DNA of 46,781 nucleotides from Deltaproteobacteria bacterium. GTDB taxonomy: Bacteria; Desulfobacterota; Syntrophia; Syntrophales; JAFGHS01. The translations under genes were made by a program, and so were the position numbers. Every line of letters starts with the position of its first letter. Position 1 is the stretch's first letter. Below are positions 1 to 8,189 of the stretch, piece by piece. Below the pieces are notes generated by a model. It did not search any database. It saw nothing but the letters and a program-made list of their open reading frames with translations, and was not told the origin of the DNA. The stretch covers positions 1-46,781 of the forward strand of contig JAFGLN010000070.1 of the NCBI GenBank assembly GCA_016928025.1. Reading direction: 5' to 3'.

Positions 1-417
1 ACATTTTGACCGGACATCGTCACGTTTATAATGATCTCTTCATATCCAGACATTAGAAGAGAAGAATAGCCTGCTGCGGAACCCCATTCGGTAAGACTGA
101 CGGATAGCCGATTGTGAACCTTATGGGCGGATGATGTTTTGCCCCTACTTGCATGACTGTGATCATAAAACCGCAGAAGCTGATCTTGCAGAGGGCAATC
201 AATAAACTTGACGAATATGGATCAGTTTAGCTATTGTAGCAACAGTCTATCAAATGAACCATCCGTGATTCCACGACATCATGAGAATAGATACAGAAAC
301 AATAGGACGGGAAGCCGCTGTTGATAAATTTTTCAGGACTATGGCCGGACGGAACGGCCCCGAGTGTTCATCTGTTTGATGGATGGTGAAAAGAGGAAAA
401 TAAATAAAGGAGCGTCA
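1..417. other. Upstream non-coding region with a weak promoter candidate
   Basis: I see no convincing gene here. A possible plus-strand promoter is TTGACG at 208-213, an 18-base spacer and TATTGT at 232-237, about 180 bases before the first gene. On the minus strand an ATG at 51-53 opens a short frame that runs off the left edge, but it has no ribosome binding site and is too short to judge. A 5-bp inverted repeat (GGCCG/CGGCC) lies near 344-360 without a T tract. Confidence 0.3.
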
Positions 418-1836
418 ATGAAGATTCTCATTTGCGGTGCCGGGCGCATTACCGATGAGCTTCTCAAACGTATCAGCGAACATTGGGAAATATCGATTAT
501 CGATAAGAGCGCAGAAAAACTGTCACCGTACGCGAACCGTTTTCCATCCGTCGTCAGCCTGCTGTGTGAGGACGCTTCCAGCCCGGTGGTGCTTGAAAAA
601 GCGGAAATCAAGGAGCAGGATTGTGTGCTGGCACTGACGGATGATGATCGTGTGAATCTCGCGGTTGTCCGTTTCGCGCGCGAAGCGGAGGTCAAATATA
701 TCCTGGCCCTGGTCCGTGACACGGACATGCTCCCTGAATTTCGCAAGCTGGAGATCTGGACCGTACCCATGTCCGCCCATATGGCGCGCAGGATCTATCA
801 GTTTTTGAGGGACCCGAGCATCGAGATCTTTGTCCTGGGTGAGGGTGACGGCGAGTTGATGGAGCTGTATGTGGCCAAAAAGGATCTTCCCGGGTTCTCA
901 GATATTGTCGGTTACAATGGTCCTGACTGGCGGTTGGTGGGAGTGCTGCGGGACAAAGAGCTTCTGTTTCCCAACAGGTTGGACGTGATTGAAGAAGGGG
1001 ACAGGCTCCTCATCCTCGGCAAAAAGGACCTGTACAAAGAATTCGGAACGCGTTTGAAGGATGGGCGGGCCCACTTCCCGAGAGTTTACGGCCAGGGAAT
1101 GCTTCTCGGTGTTCCCGATAAAGCCGTCATTGATCTCACCGAATTGTTGAATGAAACCTTCTATTGGGTACAGAGCGCCCATATCGAAAAGATCAAAGCG
1201 ATTTTTGAAAAGCCATCCGATGAAATCCGTGAAGTTCTTTCTCGCTGGTCGGAAATCCTTCCTATCGAGGTGTCCGAAAGCGAGGGAAAGCTGAAAGCCT
1301 CTTTGATGGCCGCAGCTGACCAGGGCAATATCGGTCTCGTCCTGGTTCCTTACACGGAGCTGTCATTCTGGAAAGCGATTTTCGGGAGCGACCTCGTGGA
1401 TATGGCCGGAAATCTGCCCTGTCCCCTCTTGCTGTGCAGGCATACCGATCCTTATAAGCGCATCCTGGTGCCGTTCAACGGGACACCGGCCAGTGAACAC
1501 GCCCTGGAAATTGCCGTGGATCTTGCCGGGCAGATCAAGGCCGACGTTTCCGTTATCATTGTTGTGGAGCCTTCGTATATCCACGGAGAGCAAGCGTCGA
1601 GCGGGGAGTGGGAAAAGCGGATGCTGCAGCAGGTCCGCGATCTGGCCCGTCGTCATGAGACCCGATTCGACGAACAGGTTCGCCATGGCAATCCCGTCAA
1701 AGAAATTGTTGCCGCCGCCGATGAATACCAACTCATGGTCGTCGGCCGCGGGGAGGGCGAAACGGGTCTGTTTTCTCTTGATGTGACGAATATGCTGCTT
1801 CACCGGGCACCCTGTTCCGTTTTGCTTGTTGCTTGA
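418..1836 (+). CDS. RCK (TrkA-N/TrkA-C) protein fused to tandem USP-like domains
   Basis: This is probably a cytoplasmic regulator of the antiporter encoded 16 bases downstream. The N-terminus is an RCK/TrkA-N Rossmann fold (residues 1 to about 115) with a GAGRIT loop at 7-12, where the third glycine of GxGxxG is a threonine, and Asp29 placed to bind a nucleotide ribose. A TrkA-C-like segment follows (about 130-205). Two universal-stress-protein-like halves make up the rest (about 210-345 and 348-472). The last one ends in a VVGRG...APCSVLLV pattern but has Asp-Val where the ATP-binding Gly-Ser is usual, so ATP binding is doubtful. I chose ATG 418 because AAAGGAG lies 5 bases before it; an upstream GTG at 364 has no such site. 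In Kef systems the RCK domain is attached to the channel, whereas here it is a separate protein. The regulatory role is inferred. Confidence 0.85.
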   Translation: MKILICGAGRITDELLKRISEHWEISIIDKSAEKLSPYANRFPSVVSLLCEDASSPVVLEKAEIKEQDCVLALTDDDRVNLAVVRFAREAEVKYILALVRDTDMLPEFRKLEIWTVPMSAHMARRIYQFLRDPSIEIFVLGEGDGELMELYVAKKDLPGFSDIVGYNGPDWRLVGVLRDKELLFPNRLDVIEEGDRLLILGKKDLYKEFGTRLKDGRAHFPRVYGQGMLLGVPDKAVIDLTELLNETFYWVQSAHIEKIKAIFEKPSDEIREVLSRWSEILPIEVSESEGKLKASLMAAADQGNIGLVLVPYTELSFWKAIFGSDLVDMAGNLPCPLLLCRHTDPYKRILVPFNGTPASEHALEIAVDLAGQIKADVSVIIVVEPSYIHGEQASSGEWEKRMLQQVRDLARRHETRFDEQVRHGNPVKEIVAAADEYQLMVVGRGEGETGLFSLDVTNMLLHRAPCSVLLVA

Positions 1837-1852
1837 ATGAAAGAGACGCATC

Positions 1853-3076
1853 ATGGTCATCCATTCCGCGTGGGGATTAGTTCTGGTCACACTGGGTGCC
1901 GCTTTTTTACCGGGCCTCGGCCGTTGGGTCCGACTGCCCTCGGTGGTGTTGGAAATTCTCTTTGGAATCATTCTAGGTAAAAGTTTTCTCAATCTTCAGT
2001 TTTCGGGGGAGTGGCTTCCTTTTTTGGCTCATCTCGGTTTCCTGATTCTCATGTTTCATGCCGGCATGGAAATCAATTTTGTCGCTCTTCGGCAGCACAG
2101 CGCCAAAATATACACAGTGCAGGCAGCCGTCTTCGCAGCCACGGTGGGTCTTTCCATGGTTGCCGCCCGTTTCGTGGGGCAGGGTTTCTATCTGGCGCTG
2201 ATTTTATCCACCACATCCCTGGGACTGGTCGTCCCCGCGCTGAGGCAGGCCGGAACCAGCCAGTCGCCAATGGGGCAGACGACATTGATCGCCACGACAC
2301 TGGCCGATTTCCTGACTCTCTTTGTCATTACGGTTTTTGTCCTCTGGAATGAGAAGGGGTTTAGCTGGGCATTGGTAAGGCCTCTGCCGTTTTTTATCGG
2401 CTTTGGTATCCTTCTGAAAATCGTTCAATTTCTGGCCTGGTGGTATCCCGAAAAAATGCACCGCCTGTTCCAGGACGATGATTCACAGGAACTGGGTGTC
2501 CGCTTTTCCCTCGCGTTGCTGTTTTTGTTTGTCGCCCTTTCCAGCTTAAGTCATTTGGAACCGGTGTTGGGCGCGTTTATCGGCGGCGCCATGGTGTCCA
2601 TGGTCTTCCGGGAAAAGGCGCAGCTCGAGAATAAGCTTTCGGGGTTCGGATACGGATTTCTGATCCCGATTTTTTTCATTCATGTGGGTACACAGTTCGA
2701 TATCGCCAATGTGTTTTCCATCGACCAGTTTCTGTTTACATTGGTGCTGCTGGGATTTGCCATAGTTGTGAAAATGCTGCCAAGCCTGTTGTTTGTGTTG
2801 ACGGGACTCTCGTTTTTTCAATCCTTAACCGTCGGCGTGCTGATGACATCCCGCCTGAGCCTGATTATCGTCGCGGCAACGATCGGCCTGGAGTTTGGGT
2901 TTATTACGGCATCATTCAAGGATGCCATCATTCTGCTGGCCGTGATGACCTGTCTTATCGGACCAACCCTCTTTAAGGTCATGCATCGGCCTGAGGACCA
3001 AGACGATTCGGGGAAATCCGTTATTGATAAGACAAGACTCAAGGCAGGCTGGCTGCGGGAGGAGGAGAGAAATTAA
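1853..3076 (+). CDS. CPA2-family cation/proton antiporter (Kef-type membrane domain)
   Basis: This is a polytopic inner-membrane protein of 407 residues with about 12 hydrophobic segments. It matches the membrane domain of KefB/KefC and other monovalent cation:proton antiporter-2 proteins, including an HAGMEI stretch at 69-74 (family FxxGLE-like) and an acidic residue in the LADF segment (Asp152), at the position where CPA2 proteins carry the transport aspartate. It stops shortly after the last membrane span, with only about 30 charged residues and no C-terminal RCK domain. The preceding gene encodes an RCK protein and lies 16 bases away, so the two probably form one K+/H+ efflux system whose sensor is a separate subunit. 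Substrate choice between K+ and Na+ cannot be read from the sequence. Confidence 0.85.
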   Translation: MVIHSAWGLVLVTLGAAFLPGLGRWVRLPSVVLEILFGIILGKSFLNLQFSGEWLPFLAHLGFLILMFHAGMEINFVALRQHSAKIYTVQAAVFAATVGLSMVAARFVGQGFYLALILSTTSLGLVVPALRQAGTSQSPMGQTTLIATTLADFLTLFVITVFVLWNEKGFSWALVRPLPFFIGFGILLKIVQFLAWWYPEKMHRLFQDDDSQELGVRFSLALLFLFVALSSLSHLEPVLGAFIGGAMVSMVFREKAQLENKLSGFGYGFLIPIFFIHVGTQFDIANVFSIDQFLFTLVLLGFAIVVKMLPSLLFVLTGLSFFQSLTVGVLMTSRLSLIIVAATIGLEFGFITASFKDAIILLAVMTCLIGPTLFKVMHRPEDQDDSGKSVIDKTRLKAGWLREEERN

Positions 3077-3140
3077 ATGGATAAGACACACCGCCGGAGC
3101 TTATGAGAAAATCGACGACCAGGCATGAATTTTTCCGCCG

Positions 3141-3242
3141 TCACGAGCCGGATTTCTTGAGCATGGCGACAAAGAAAACGGAAAATGAATAGCAGATACC
3201 CAATATGATTCCGGGGTTAATGAAGGACAGCCCAACGATAAT
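3141..3242 (-). pseudogene. Possible remnant of a membrane-protein C-terminus
   Basis: Reading the minus strand gives about 33 codons without a start, blocked upstream by TGA at 3243-3245 and ended by TGA at 3141-3143. The peptide contains GLSFINPGIILGICYSFSVF and ends in a charged tail. This looks like the last transmembrane helix of a transporter rather than random sequence. No upstream part is visible. It may be decayed, or chance. The family is not recognised. Confidence 0.25.
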
Positions 3243-3293
3243 TCATCCCAAGTGAAAACGATGCCGTTTTATCAAAATGAGAGGCTGTCCTTC
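3222..3293. repeat. 11-bp perfect inverted repeat with nested hairpin
   Basis: GAAGGACAGCC at 3222-3232 pairs exactly with GGCTGTCCTTC at 3283-3293. Inside the loop, AAAACG (3255-3260) and CGTTTT (3265-3270) form a second small hairpin. It lies between the convergent antiporter gene and the unknown gene at 3335-4183, so a terminator role is possible, but no T tract follows on either strand. Confidence 0.4.
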
Positions 3294-3334
3294 TTATGAT
3301 GTCGGTCAGGGGATTAAGGTGCTGAGACAAATGT

Positions 3335-4183
3335 TTAGTATTCCGCCCTGATGCTCTTCAGGGTCTCGATGTATGTCTCTTTACGGGACAGATTTGTCGT
3401 GCTCTTCAGATCCCTTATCAGCACCTCGAGGGAGGGGCGGATATCAAGTCCCAGTTTGTTGAGCTTGTGCTGGTTGGCTTGGTGCAGAATGAGAAGGGAG
3501 TAGTACTGGGTCAGCATCCGCAATCGGGAGTCCCTCCGAATGAGGTAGGATGAGCCGCCCAGGGTATTAAGGAAAAAAACGGCATAGGGGTAGACATCCT
3601 TTAAGGGCGCCTGCAACGCAAATTTGTGCGCCTTGCACTGTTCCTGCAATGTCATGGCTTCGTACAGTATGGCAAAAGAGGATTCCATGATATCTCCTTC
3701 TCTCCGGAGAATGTCGCGCAGCAGCAGGGTGTTCTTTTTTCCCAGTTCCCGGAAAAAATGCGTCTTGTTTTGAAGAATGCGCATGAGATCGTCCGTTTCT
3801 CGTTGCACGAATGGCGGATTATTGATTAAACGGGCCAGGAGGACCTTAAAGTGTGCGAAGGTTCCTCCCGGCAGTTGTCGGGACGCAATATAATCCTGCT
3901 GGTCCAGATAGGCGAAAAGATTTTGAAGATTTTCCCAGTTCTCCTTGCAAATGTCTACCGCCTCGGGCTTGGGGCCGGAATTCGGCGCCTGAACCTCGGG
4001 AGGAACCGTAACGACAGGTTCACGGACGTCCGGTCCCTTTTCTTTTGCCGTTGGTTTTTCGGCGGGCTGTTCCCCCATCCGATCCAGGTAAGTATATATC
4101 CCCAATCCCAGGATGATGAGCAGAGCAATGATAAGTATGATAATCAGGCTCTTCTTGAGAGGCTTACTCGATTTCTTGTCCAT
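3335..4183 (-). CDS. Hypothetical single-span membrane-anchored protein
   Basis: I do not recognise this 282-residue protein. It starts with a lysine-rich segment and one hydrophobic helix (about residues 11-31), so it should be anchored in the inner membrane with the C-terminus outside. A Pro/Lys/Glu-rich linker (about 36-75) follows, then a largely alpha-helical domain to the end with many Leu and Arg/Lys residues. I chose ATG 4183 because GGAGGA precedes it by 6 bases; a longer frame to 4228 lacks a site. It is transcribed divergently from the MFS gene and has its own promoter candidate at 4242-4270. No catalytic motif or cysteine pattern stands out. Confidence 0.75.
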   Translation of the reverse strand: MDKKSSKPLKKSLIIILIIALLIILGLGIYTYLDRMGEQPAEKPTAKEKGPDVREPVVTVPPEVQAPNSGPKPEAVDICKENWENLQNLFAYLDQQDYIASRQLPGGTFAHFKVLLARLINNPPFVQRETDDLMRILQNKTHFFRELGKKNTLLLRDILRREGDIMESSFAILYEAMTLQEQCKAHKFALQAPLKDVYPYAVFFLNTLGGSSYLIRRDSRLRMLTQYYSLLILHQANQHKLNKLGLDIRPSLEVLIRDLKSTTNLSRKETYIETLKSIRAEY

Positions 4184-4241
4184 GAGGATTCCTCCGTCAG
4201 TGATAGGGTCGATTATGGAAGCAGTCATTAACTCTTATATT

Positions 4242-4270
4242 TTTCTAATCTTTTTTAGACTTTCCGTCAA
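4242..4270 (-). promoter_or_regulatory. Sigma70-type promoter candidate for the 3335-4183 gene
   Basis: On the minus strand TTGACG (4265-4270), a 17-base spacer and TAGAAA (4242-4247) fit a sigma70 promoter. The start would fall near 4235, about 52 bases before the ATG. Confidence 0.4.
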
Positions 4271-4385
4271 CCTAAAATGCCCGGCCATGAGAATATGTCG
4301 CAAGATTGGGATGAAGATGAAGTCTTCCGAGGGATGCGTGATGTTGGGGAATTTCTTGGTACCTGTTGGCGGATGAAGGTTCAAC

Positions 4386-4414
4386 TTGACGTCGAAATTT
4401 TCTCTCGATATAGA
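4386..4414 (+). promoter_or_regulatory. Sigma70-type promoter candidate for the MFS gene
   Basis: TTGACG (4386-4391), a 17-base spacer and TATAGA (4409-4414) give a good sigma70 match about 79 bases before the MFS start codon. With the minus-strand promoter at 4242-4270 it makes a divergent promoter region. Apart from these two sites I see no gene in 4184-4492. Confidence 0.55.
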
Positions 4415-4492
4415 TGACATGAGTTGTGAGATATTGATAAATTTGTCGAAGTCTGAATGCTCGGTCATTCGGATCTTATCGGAAAGGATGGC

Positions 4493-5761
4493 ATGAACGA
4501 AGCTCCTTTCAGGCAGAAACAGCAATCTAAAAGGCGTAGACTCTCTGCGTGGGTGGGACGGGCCTTTCCCGCTCTTGAAGAGCATGATTTTCGCGTTCTG
4601 TGGCTTGGTATGCTGCCGGGGATTCTGGCCCAGCAGATGTTCTTTTTTGTCAACGGCTATTTCGCCTTTGAATTGACCGGCGTTGCCTCTTCCATCGGTG
4701 TTGTTTCCGTCGGCTTTGGACTTCCCATGCTGCTCTTCTCGCTGCTGGGCGGCATGACGGCGGACCGCTATTCAAAACTGCGTCTTCTGATTATTACCGA
4801 GATTGTTCTTGTAACGGGTGCAGTGATCATGGCGCTGCTGGTTCTTTCAGATTTCATCAGGCTCTGGCACATGGTTATGATCGGCGCTGTCATGGGCACG
4901 GCATTTACCTTTCATATGCCGGCTCGCCAGTCTTTCTTTGCCGAAGTGATCAGCCAGCCCCGACTGATGAACGCAATCGCTTTGGGTGGGGCCGGCACCA
5001 ATGCGAGCCGCGTCCTGGGTCCGCCCCTGGCGGGAATGCTCATCGGCGTTGCCTGGATCGGTGTGGGCGGTGTTTACGTGCTCATAGCCGTTATGTACGC
5101 TCTGGTGTTCCTGGGATTTTTGAATATTACCGAACCCGGTGGACGGGTCGAACGGGACGGGATAACGGGGTTCCGGTCGATGATAGACGGGGTTGCCTAT
5201 ATTCGCAATAACCCGGTACTTCCAGTTCTGCTTGCCCTGAGCCTGGCGCCTATCATGCTTGGCTTGCCCTATCAGGCCCTGATGCCGGTCTTCGCGAAAA
5301 AAGTTTTCCATGTCGGCCCCGGCGGTTTAGGAATGCTCATGATGGTTAACGGCATCGGCGCCCTCGTGGGATCGCTGGTCATCGCTTCCCTGCGGAATCT
5401 ACAGCGGCCGGGGTTGGTTCAGCTTACCCTGGGCATGCTTTTCGGTCTTTCCCTCGTTGTATTTTCCAGTAACGAGCATTACCTGGTGGCTCTGATCATG
5501 CTTTTCTTTGTGGGAGGCGTGTCCGCCGCCTACCTTTCTCTCAACGCTTCGCTCATCATGCAAAAATCGGATAGTCGCTATCACGGCAGGGTCATGAGCA
5601 TCTATATGCTGACTTTTTCGGCGCTTCCCCTGGGAAACATGTTCATCAGTCTTCTGGCCGATGCTTTTGGCGCCCCCGCTACGATCGGCACAGGCGGCAC
5701 TCTCACGGCGGTTATCGTGTTTCTTTTCGGCAGTTTCAGCAGGGCCTACCGGAATATATAA
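4493..5761 (+). CDS. MFS transporter, DHA3/EntS-like
   Basis: This 422-residue protein has about 12 membrane segments and resembles the DHA3 group of major facilitator drug or siderophore exporters. After a basic cytoplasmic N-terminus, the FRVLWLG entry into helix 1 and motif A, read here as GGMTADRYSKLRLL after helix 2, are characteristic, and a second motif-A-like turn lies mid-protein. It should export a small molecule using the proton gradient; the substrate cannot be told. ATG 4493 is preceded by GGAAAGG at 5 bases, which favours it over an in-frame upstream start at 4457. It has its own promoter at 4386-4414 and no obvious partner gene. Confidence 0.85.
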   Translation: MNEAPFRQKQQSKRRRLSAWVGRAFPALEEHDFRVLWLGMLPGILAQQMFFFVNGYFAFELTGVASSIGVVSVGFGLPMLLFSLLGGMTADRYSKLRLLIITEIVLVTGAVIMALLVLSDFIRLWHMVMIGAVMGTAFTFHMPARQSFFAEVISQPRLMNAIALGGAGTNASRVLGPPLAGMLIGVAWIGVGGVYVLIAVMYALVFLGFLNITEPGGRVERDGITGFRSMIDGVAYIRNNPVLPVLLALSLAPIMLGLPYQALMPVFAKKVFHVGPGGLGMLMMVNGIGALVGSLVIASLRNLQRPGLVQLTLGMLFGLSLVVFSSNEHYLVALIMLFFVGGVSAAYLSLNASLIMQKSDSRYHGRVMSIYMLTFSALPLGNMFISLLADAFGAPATIGTGGTLTAVIVFLFGSFSRAYRNI

Positions 5762-5862
5762 ATCGCGGTCGCTGTGATTTGACCGAAATTCGGTTGCGAA
5801 GCTCACGCAATTGTCATAAATAAGCCGAGATTTAATCTTTTAAAGAGCTTGAGGATTATTAC

Positions 5863-7269
5863 ATGCGGGAAGATATCGTAAAGCGGATGGACTATATTTT
5901 TAAGCCGCGATCGGTGGCCGTCATCGGCGCGAGCCATGACGTGAACAAATGGGGCGGGCGGATCCTGGACAGGGCGCTTCGCGCTGATTTTCAAGGGAAA
6001 ATGTACCCCGTTAATCCCAGGGAAAAGGAAATCATGAACCTGGCGGCGTATAAGGATGTGCGGGATATTCCCGGTCCGGTGGATTTGGCTGTCTTTACCG
6101 TGCCGGCCTCGCAAATGCCGACTTTGATGAAAAACTGCGTCGAGAAGGGTGTCCGGGGTGGTGTAATCATCTCTGCCGGTTTCGCCGAAACGGGAGAACA
6201 GGGGAGGGCCTTGGAGGAGGAAACGGTCCGTATCGCCCGGGAAGGGCATTTGCGATTTGTCGGCCCAAATGGTAACGGTATCTGGTCGTCGGCCGTAGGA
6301 TTGAATCTCTCGCCCACGGAGCCGCGAATTCCGGGACCGGTGGGTTTTATCAGCCAGAGCGGAAGCTTCGGCGGTACGGCCAATCGGATCGCCGTGAGCC
6401 GGGGGTTCGGCTTTAGCAAGTTCATCAGCATCGGCAATCAGGCGGATCTGTCAGCGGCGGATTACCTGGAATATTTGGGGCAGGACGACGATACAAAGGT
6501 CATTGCCCTGTATATGGAAGGTTTCAAGAACGGGCCGCGTTTCATTGAAGCGGCAAAGCACGTTGTTCGGCAAAAGCCGGTTCTGCTTTATAAAGGCGGC
6601 TCTTCCATTGTCGGAGCCCGGGCGACGCTTTCACATACGGCATCCATTGCCGGTTCCGACGCCGTCTTCGACGGAGTATGCCGCCAGGCCGGCATCATTC
6701 GCGTGGAACAGCTGGAGCATCTGTTTGTTATGGCCGAAGCCCTTTTCAGCCAGCCCATTCCAAGGGGGAACCGTATCGCCGTTCTTGGAAACGGCGGCCA
6801 GGGCGTCGTTTCTTCGGACAATCTCATTAAATTGGGCATGGAAGTGCCGGAATTCACCCAAGAGGATCAACAGCGGCTGAAGAGTATTCTGCCGGCTCAT
6901 GCGCCTAACCCCCGAAACCCGGTCGATTTGGCGGGCGCCTTCATCGATACTCCCGGAGAAGTCCGCATCATTGACATGCTGGCTTCCTTACCTTATATCG
7001 ACGCCGTTTTCACAAGCGTACCCCGCGAAATGAGCTATAAGAAAACGGAAGAAGAAAAAAGCCGGGAAATCGCGGATGCCGGATACGCGTTAGGCGACAT
7101 CCCCCATCAATACGGCAAGCCGATCATCACCTTGTCCTGGCTGCCGCAGAAGCGGATGGATGTGATCTTGAAGGAAGTCAAAATACCCGTTCACTCGGTC
7201 ATCGAAGACTGCGTCCTGTCCATGTCCGCCCTGGTTCGGTACGGCGAGATCAGAAGAAAAATGAATTAA
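5863..7269 (+). CDS. ADP-forming acyl-CoA synthetase, alpha subunit-type (CoA-binding/ligase)
   Basis: The 468 residues match the alpha part of ADP-forming acetyl/acyl-CoA synthetases: a CoA-binding Rossmann domain at the N-terminus (FKPRSVAVIGAS, about residues 14-25), a second flavodoxin-like succinyl-CoA-ligase domain and a third domain carrying GNGGQG. A LSHTASIAGSDAVFDG segment around 250-265 corresponds to the region with the phosphorylated histidine in this family. The enzyme class makes ATP from acyl-CoA or activates an acid. The length is that of a separate alpha subunit. The ATP-grasp beta subunit is neither fused nor found in this window, so it must be encoded elsewhere or the protein has a different role. 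GAGG lies 8 bases before ATG 5863; a second in-frame ATG at 5887 is possible. Confidence 0.85.
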   Translation: MREDIVKRMDYIFKPRSVAVIGASHDVNKWGGRILDRALRADFQGKMYPVNPREKEIMNLAAYKDVRDIPGPVDLAVFTVPASQMPTLMKNCVEKGVRGGVIISAGFAETGEQGRALEEETVRIAREGHLRFVGPNGNGIWSSAVGLNLSPTEPRIPGPVGFISQSGSFGGTANRIAVSRGFGFSKFISIGNQADLSAADYLEYLGQDDDTKVIALYMEGFKNGPRFIEAAKHVVRQKPVLLYKGGSSIVGARATLSHTASIAGSDAVFDGVCRQAGIIRVEQLEHLFVMAEALFSQPIPRGNRIAVLGNGGQGVVSSDNLIKLGMEVPEFTQEDQQRLKSILPAHAPNPRNPVDLAGAFIDTPGEVRIIDMLASLPYIDAVFTSVPREMSYKKTEEEKSREIADAGYALGDIPHQYGKPIITLSWLPQKRMDVILKEVKIPVHSVIEDCVLSMSALVRYGEIRRKMN

Positions 7270-7291
7270 TATTCTCAATCATCCATCATCA

Positions 7292-8032
7292 TCACCCTTT
7301 TTCATCATGTCTCCTTTCCGGATAATGGAGATTGAAGTTGGCGATGACGGTATCCCGCGTTTGCCGGATTAGTTCCTCCAGATTATCGTGCGTGTAATTT
7401 GCCGTATCGATGGGATCAGCGACGACGACCTCGATGGGACCCGGCGTAGAAGACGTATCGCCCTTTGGCAGAACCTTCCGGCTGCCGTTGATGGTAACGG
7501 GAAGAATGGGCAGCCTGTTGTCGACGGCCATGACAAACCCGCCTTTTTTGAAGGGATGGATTTCTCCGTCAGGCGATCTCGTTCCTTCCGCGAAGACCAT
7601 GACGCTTGCCCCCCCGGGCAGGCGTTCGAGCCCGTGCTTCATACTGCCGATGGCCTGTCTTCTGTCCGACCGGTCGATGAAGATGTTCTTGGCCGCCCAG
7701 AGGGCATAGCCGAAGAGGGGAATTTTCAATACTTCCTTTTTGATGACCCAGCGAAACTGAATCCCCAGCTTTGTGACGAGGGCCAGAATATCGAAGAGGG
7801 ACTGGTGATTGGTAATAATGATGTATGACCGGCCCGGCTTGATCTTTTCCCGGCCCCGGATATTGCATTGAACAGCCGTGACCCTCACCATGATATTGGC
7901 CCAGAGCTTTGAAATATTAAAGGCCAGATTTCCCGTGTTGCTTAAGAGAGCGGCGATCGTCATCGGCAAAAAAAGGATCGTGGTGGCCAACACCGCCCAG
8001 AACCATGCCCAGATCAACCTAATGATTCTCAT
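7292..8032 (-). CDS. 1-acyl-sn-glycerol-3-phosphate acyltransferase (PlsC-like)
   Basis: This is a membrane-associated acyltransferase of about 247 residues. It has an N-terminal hydrophobic segment (about 7-30), the catalytic NHQSLFD motif (residues 75-81, NHx4D) and the glycerol-phosphate-binding FAEGTRS motif (about 147-153). These place it in the PlsC/LPLAT superfamily, which adds the sn-2 acyl chain to make phosphatidic acid. The start is either ATG 8032 or an adjacent GTG at 8035; neither has a strong ribosome binding site. It lies 157 bases downstream of the pterin/glycosyltransferase cluster on the same strand and converges with the acyl-CoA synthetase gene. A role tied to that cluster is possible but not shown. 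Confidence 0.88.
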   Translation of the reverse strand: MRIIRLIWAWFWAVLATTILFLPMTIAALLSNTGNLAFNISKLWANIMVRVTAVQCNIRGREKIKPGRSYIIITNHQSLFDILALVTKLGIQFRWVIKKEVLKIPLFGYALWAAKNIFIDRSDRRQAIGSMKHGLERLPGGASVMVFAEGTRSPDGEIHPFKKGGFVMAVDNRLPILPVTINGSRKVLPKGDTSSTPGPIEVVVADPIDTANYTHDNLEELIRQTRDTVIANFNLHYPERRHDEKG

Positions 8033-8189
8033 CACAATAAGGACTCAATTTTACCCTGTGTTTGTTTGGAAGCCGTTTATTCGGATCTTGTTTCTAATAA
8101 TGATGATTAATTGATTAGCCGTCGTTCTAAATGTGTGAATTATAAAGTTAGACGTCTTCGCTGTCAATGGGAATCGCACCGGGAAGGGA

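Noticed and set aside
4235-4468. 77-codon minus-strand frame between the divergent genes
   Set aside because: No ribosome site; it overlaps both divergent promoter candidates and ends right at the expected transcription start of the next gene.
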